A stretch of DNA of 43,724 nt from the NCBI GenBank assembly GCA_902769535.1, contig CACXPH010000013.1, positions 1 to 43,724 on the forward strand, written 5' to 3'. A model generated the notes under the pieces. It was not told the origin of the DNA, ran no database searches, and was given only the letters and a program-made list of their open reading frames with translations. The stretch comes from an uncultured Bacteroidales bacterium. Lineage in GTDB: Bacteria > Bacteroidota > Bacteroidia > Bacteroidales > Paludibacteraceae. Below, one piece after another: positions 41,801 to 43,724 of the stretch (its first letter is position 1; every line of letters begins with the position of its first letter). Position numbers and translations under genes: made by a program.

Positions 41801-43723
41801 GCTGTTGTAAATATGGAGCACATAACCCGTATTCTCCGGATAGTTCATCCAGCAACCTTTGTTGTAGTAGTCAGTCTTGTTATGCACCTCCGGTGTTTGT
41901 TCTACCGGCACGAACATCGGCAACGAAGTCTTATAATCGCCACGGCGTACTGCTTTCGTATCCTTGAAGTAGCCTTCTCCATGTTGGTCTGCTTCTGTGA
42001 AGACCACATCATCGTAAGAGGAAGGAACTCCTTCTGCCTCGGCATCGAAATAGTAGATATTCGAGCCTTCACTTACAGGGAGCATTTGACCATGTAATCC
42101 TTCGCTATAAGGAGTGTCTGTCCATGAATATGTTGTATTGGCACCGGAACCATTATATGGAGAGACAGTTTGCCAATAGCTATCATTCTTATAGAAGTAA
42201 ACATAGACGCTACTCCAACCAAGCGTGTTGTTGAAGTAGATCATGCGCTTCTTGGTATATACCGCCGTCAGGGTGCTGTTGAAGGTCGTCGTGTACGAGA
42301 AGTCGGTCTTGGTCGACAAGGCCTCTTCTGTCGACATTCCTTCACCCAGCTGCCACGTGCTGAAGGTATAACCTATCAGATCCGGAGCAGTAATATCCGT
42401 AGACTCTAATGCTTTGCCCGGACTGGTTGTGCTTGCAGCAATCGTGTTGCCTTCGTTATCCTTATATTCTACAGTTACAGTAAAAGCATTAGCAATCTGG
42501 AACGTAGTGATACGAGTATCCAACAATGTTCCTCCGGCACAACTGCTTCCGGTACGCAATGTGGTTCTGATCTTATAACCACCTGCTGCCAAACCGGCAA
42601 TAGAGAATTTAATGCGGTTAAGATGACTACCATCTGGATCTGCAATTGCATCATGTCCGGTTACCGGGTTATCGTTGTCATACAACAATTCCCAGCAGAT
42701 TATGTGGTCTCCCGTAGGATTCGGAGCGATGGTCGGATTAGCTACTACGTATCCTACATCACCAGCAGCTACCGGATCGAACATAGTCTTGTTCAACTCT
42801 ACATCCGTAATCTCTGCTTTCTTGAAGTAAGCAAAGAGTTCCAAGTTGTCGGCTGTAGTATAGGAAGCCACAATCTTTGCTCCATCAGCGCCATAGTACT
42901 GCGTACCTTCACCATCATGATCGGTGTAATACCCCATAAAGGCATAACCGTTTGCAGCAGTAGGCAGCGAAGCAATCGTCGGAAGAGCCGCGTCAAATGT
43001 AGCAGAAACAGATGCCGTACCTGCCGAACCGTAACCCGTCTCAGTGGACTGCGTCAGCGTAATCGTATATGGATTTGCCGTCCACTTAGCATAGATATGT
43101 TGTCCATCATTATCAACATCCCACACGTGATTGCTTGCAAGCGCGTTAGTATAATATTGAGTACCTGTACCGGTAGTATTTGTCCAATAACCACCAAAGG
43201 TATAGCCGGTCTTGCTCGGTGCAGCCAAAGGAGTTGTACCATCTGAGCAAACTGTCGGCATAGCAGCATCGAATGTTGCTGTTACCGTCTGGTTACTTCC
43301 GCTTGTGGCTCCATTGACATCCAAAATGACATCATACGTATTCGGCTCATAATGTGCGTAGAGCGTGGTTTCTCCTGCTTTAGTCCATTTACCATCAGTG
43401 ATATAATCCGTTACGGCAGAGGAAGCAAATGAGCCATCTGCATTCAGCACTTTTACACCATCCGTTGCTGCGGTATAATAGCCTTCCAGATGATATCCCG
43501 TTGCAGGAGTACAATGCGTAATGCTTGTTTTGGCTGTTGCTTTATATACAATAGTTGCAGAGGTATTATCTCCTGAACCATGATTAGCTAGATTTGCGTT
43601 CAGCGTAACCGTTTGCGTCCATTTAGCATAAAGCGGTTTGCTCTCACTTGCATCGCTAGACGGGGTGCGTTGGAATTTACCTCCGGAAACCGTCCAGTTG
43701 GTTTTATTTGCTTGTAATTGTCC
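38846..43723 (-). CDS. Giant secreted InlB-repeat protein with shared C-terminal tail (5' end outside window)
   Basis: The frame is open to the right edge, so at least 1,625 residues are visible and the N-terminus is missing. The visible start holds several InlB/Listeria-Bacteroides repeats with GY-x-F-x-GYWT or GYYT, TGTQYY and LYAKWT. Next come a beta-rich region with starch-binding-like features (IYFNNTLGWSSVYVYFYKND), several further beta modules and a long C-terminal domain with ordinary extracellular composition. Before the end a heptamer array encodes VTGDGLQVTG, followed by the tail (VIIDQKMYIIKDGKIYDAQG, then RQVK) found in two other proteins here. Likely an exported adhesin or polysaccharide-binding protein. 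First visible gene of a minus-strand run with the small anchored protein and the phosphatase-like protein. Confidence 0.85.
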   Translation of the reverse strand, partial: GQLQANKTNWTVSGGKFQRTPSSDASESKPLYAKWTQTVTLNANLANHGSGDNTSATIVYKATAKTSITHCTPATGYHLEGYYTAATDGVKVLNADGSFASSAVTDYITDGKWTKAGETTLYAHYEPNTYDVILDVNGATSGSNQTVTATFDAAMPTVCSDGTTPLAAPSKTGYTFGGYWTNTTGTGTQYYTNALASNHVWDVDNDGQHIYAKWTANPYTITLTQSTETGYGSAGTASVSATFDAALPTIASLPTAANGYAFMGYYTDHDGEGTQYYGADGAKIVASYTTADNLELFAYFKKAEITDVELNKTMFDPVAAGDVGYVVANPTIAPNPTGDHIICWELLYDNDNPVTGHDAIADPDGSHLNRIKFSIAGLAAGGYKIRTTLRTGSSCAGGTLLDTRITTFQIANAFTVTVEYKDNEGNTIAASTTSPGKALESTDITAPDLIGYTFSTWQLGEGMSTEEALSTKTDFSYTTTFNSTLTAVYTKKRMIYFNNTLGWSSVYVYFYKNDSYWQTVSPYNGSGANTTYSWTDTPYSEGLHGQMLPVSEGSNIYYFDAEAEGVPSSYDDVVFTEADQHGEGYFKDTKAVRRGDYKTSLPMFVPVEQTPEVHNKTDYYNKGCWMNYPENTGYVLHIYNSKTFGASDGLMSIPFEYNEDKTMPMSLTVELAGGKEYGFEIHRADGKKYGTDTKVMKNGDSGDDGTGWALAENKRTGLLTSVAGDYTFTLNYGNSGGYNFLAGVHYPVAANDYRVVYNDRVAWSLGSAHDASWYHPSRAIEKKDGAEDIVSFYVSKEVGASASMKFQYAYAVDGEGVVDWRDVAGGSIDLSDIEESGVYNFYLSQAAGSITVDSIRPYTGQYYIRSQAITGGWDNYRVGSDHKMTYSEFSESTANTFGEKFSHYKAKWCPRNTNIAFTIANDYSMCITDTLKQDVGNPYSNTDADGKLNNDGNDGHSGSNAYLDPNSANVRFMWNRKTNKISRAYVASSTSTEARFLVLQGSGTANANIFDENGSDLSANPPGANATLLRDDQNWIYEITVQANPSALVKLYATYKGIRQYFRGTSDAGFVKGTSAVELLGGTSSSSKYSVRVVYDFKTNRLVTAWQPTGSTEEINGVLDINADVMVVRSHHESAQCITFANDESALTGVKTVYGVMQFNRWILNNREHPEDDTPEHCADASAIATYHRPLAIGDQKSIYERSHYYISFPFDVKLSDVFGFGQYWNEWYIEWYDGLSRAQNGYWIDSPSNWKYVEPEEKDNFVLKANQGYILGLDMDYMQATDFTFWSNKNTTIELYFPSTVTLETLKSTEVTIPALNTIEGDPYRCTINRENGDDGDRRIKDSYWRCIGVPSFNMYNSALEDGEGNMIEWKDDYEWKEDDAAFPFIYLWNKADNTITPQATSEFSFQPMHAYLVQNGGAIVWTAVSAKPSSIVARQRNTEPEEYNWRLELQQNNQMIDRTYIRMKDLESVTDGFDFGQDMSKEFNKKRSAIFSFIGTEKVAANSMPVHTDQTTIVPLGLDIKSAGEYVISLPEGTNGVGVVLVDSITGTRTNLGLMDYEVSLTAGKIDNRFLLEISPIVQTPTDVEEVTGDGLQVTGARKVIIDQKMYIIKDGKIYDAQGRQVK
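38931..38958. repeat. Heptamer array inside the giant repeat protein gene (4 x CCCGTAA)
   Basis: Units CCCGTAA, CCTGTAA, CCCGTCG, CCCGTAA in frame with the gene. It encodes EVTGDGLQVTG just ahead of the conserved tail and belongs to the same family as the intergenic array at 35534-35568. Confidence 0.82.
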
Positions 43724-43724
43724 G

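Overview
The window looks like part of a chromosome from an uncultured member of the Bacteroidales (Bacteroidota). At least nine promoters have the Bacteroidota form (TTTG, about 20 nt, TAnnTTTG). Shine-Dalgarno sequences are weak or absent. The family repertoire also fits: DUF3127, a DUF6242-like lipoprotein, an Mpl-type ligase, a zinc-less Tgt, an RprY-like regulator, and large secreted proteins with InlB/Listeria-Bacteroides repeats and type IX secretion-like C-termini. I see no rRNA, tRNA, CRISPR array, phage or transposase gene. Placement below order level would be a guess.

Layout from left to right. (1) 1-3.9 kb: the 3' end of a secreted InlB-repeat protein, then a TPR histidine kinase and an overlapping LuxR-type response regulator. 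(2) 3.9-8.4 kb, minus strand: DUF6242-like lipoprotein, pgk, DUF3127 protein, membrane-anchored metallophosphoesterase, recO. (3) 8.5-9.1 kb, plus strand: 5-formyl-THF cyclo-ligase. (4) 9.1-11.8 kb, minus: ddl, polyprenyl diphosphate synthase, an unknown protein. (5) 11.8-21.4 kb, minus: a 2,190-residue cell-surface protein with an IgGFc-binding-like N-terminus, an overlapping outer-membrane barrel gene, xseA, and a helix-hairpin-helix protein, closed by a terminator. (6) 21.4-24.1 kb, minus: RprY-like regulator, rpe, comEC. (7) 24.2-26.7 kb, plus: L-asparaginase and aminoacyl-histidine dipeptidase. (8) 26.7-33.2 kb, minus: typA, trigger factor, mpl, dCMP deaminase, S41 protease. (9) 33.6-36.6 kb, plus: a 94-residue secreted protein, panD, tgt, an LptF/LptG permease. 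(10) 36.7 kb to the right edge, minus: a run of surface genes made of a giant InlB-repeat protein (cut by the window), a small C-terminally anchored protein and a secreted tyrosine-phosphatase-like protein.

Most housekeeping genes are ordinary, but three themes stand out. First, many proteins are shortened internally: a trigger factor without its PPIase domain, a receiver domain missing about 28 residues next to a kinase missing part of its catalytic linker, a short RecO, a short ComEC and a short XseA. Second, gene junctions, and a few coding regions, carry tiny tandem arrays of 7-, 8- or 11-nt units that often supply the stop or start codon. Third, the GC-rich module between typA and tig has near-perfect terminal inverted repeats and 14-bp flanking direct repeats, so it looks like a MITE-like element or a structured RNA. 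The surface proteins share a short C-terminal tail, and one small protein appears to be little more than a signal peptide plus a sorting-domain-like module.
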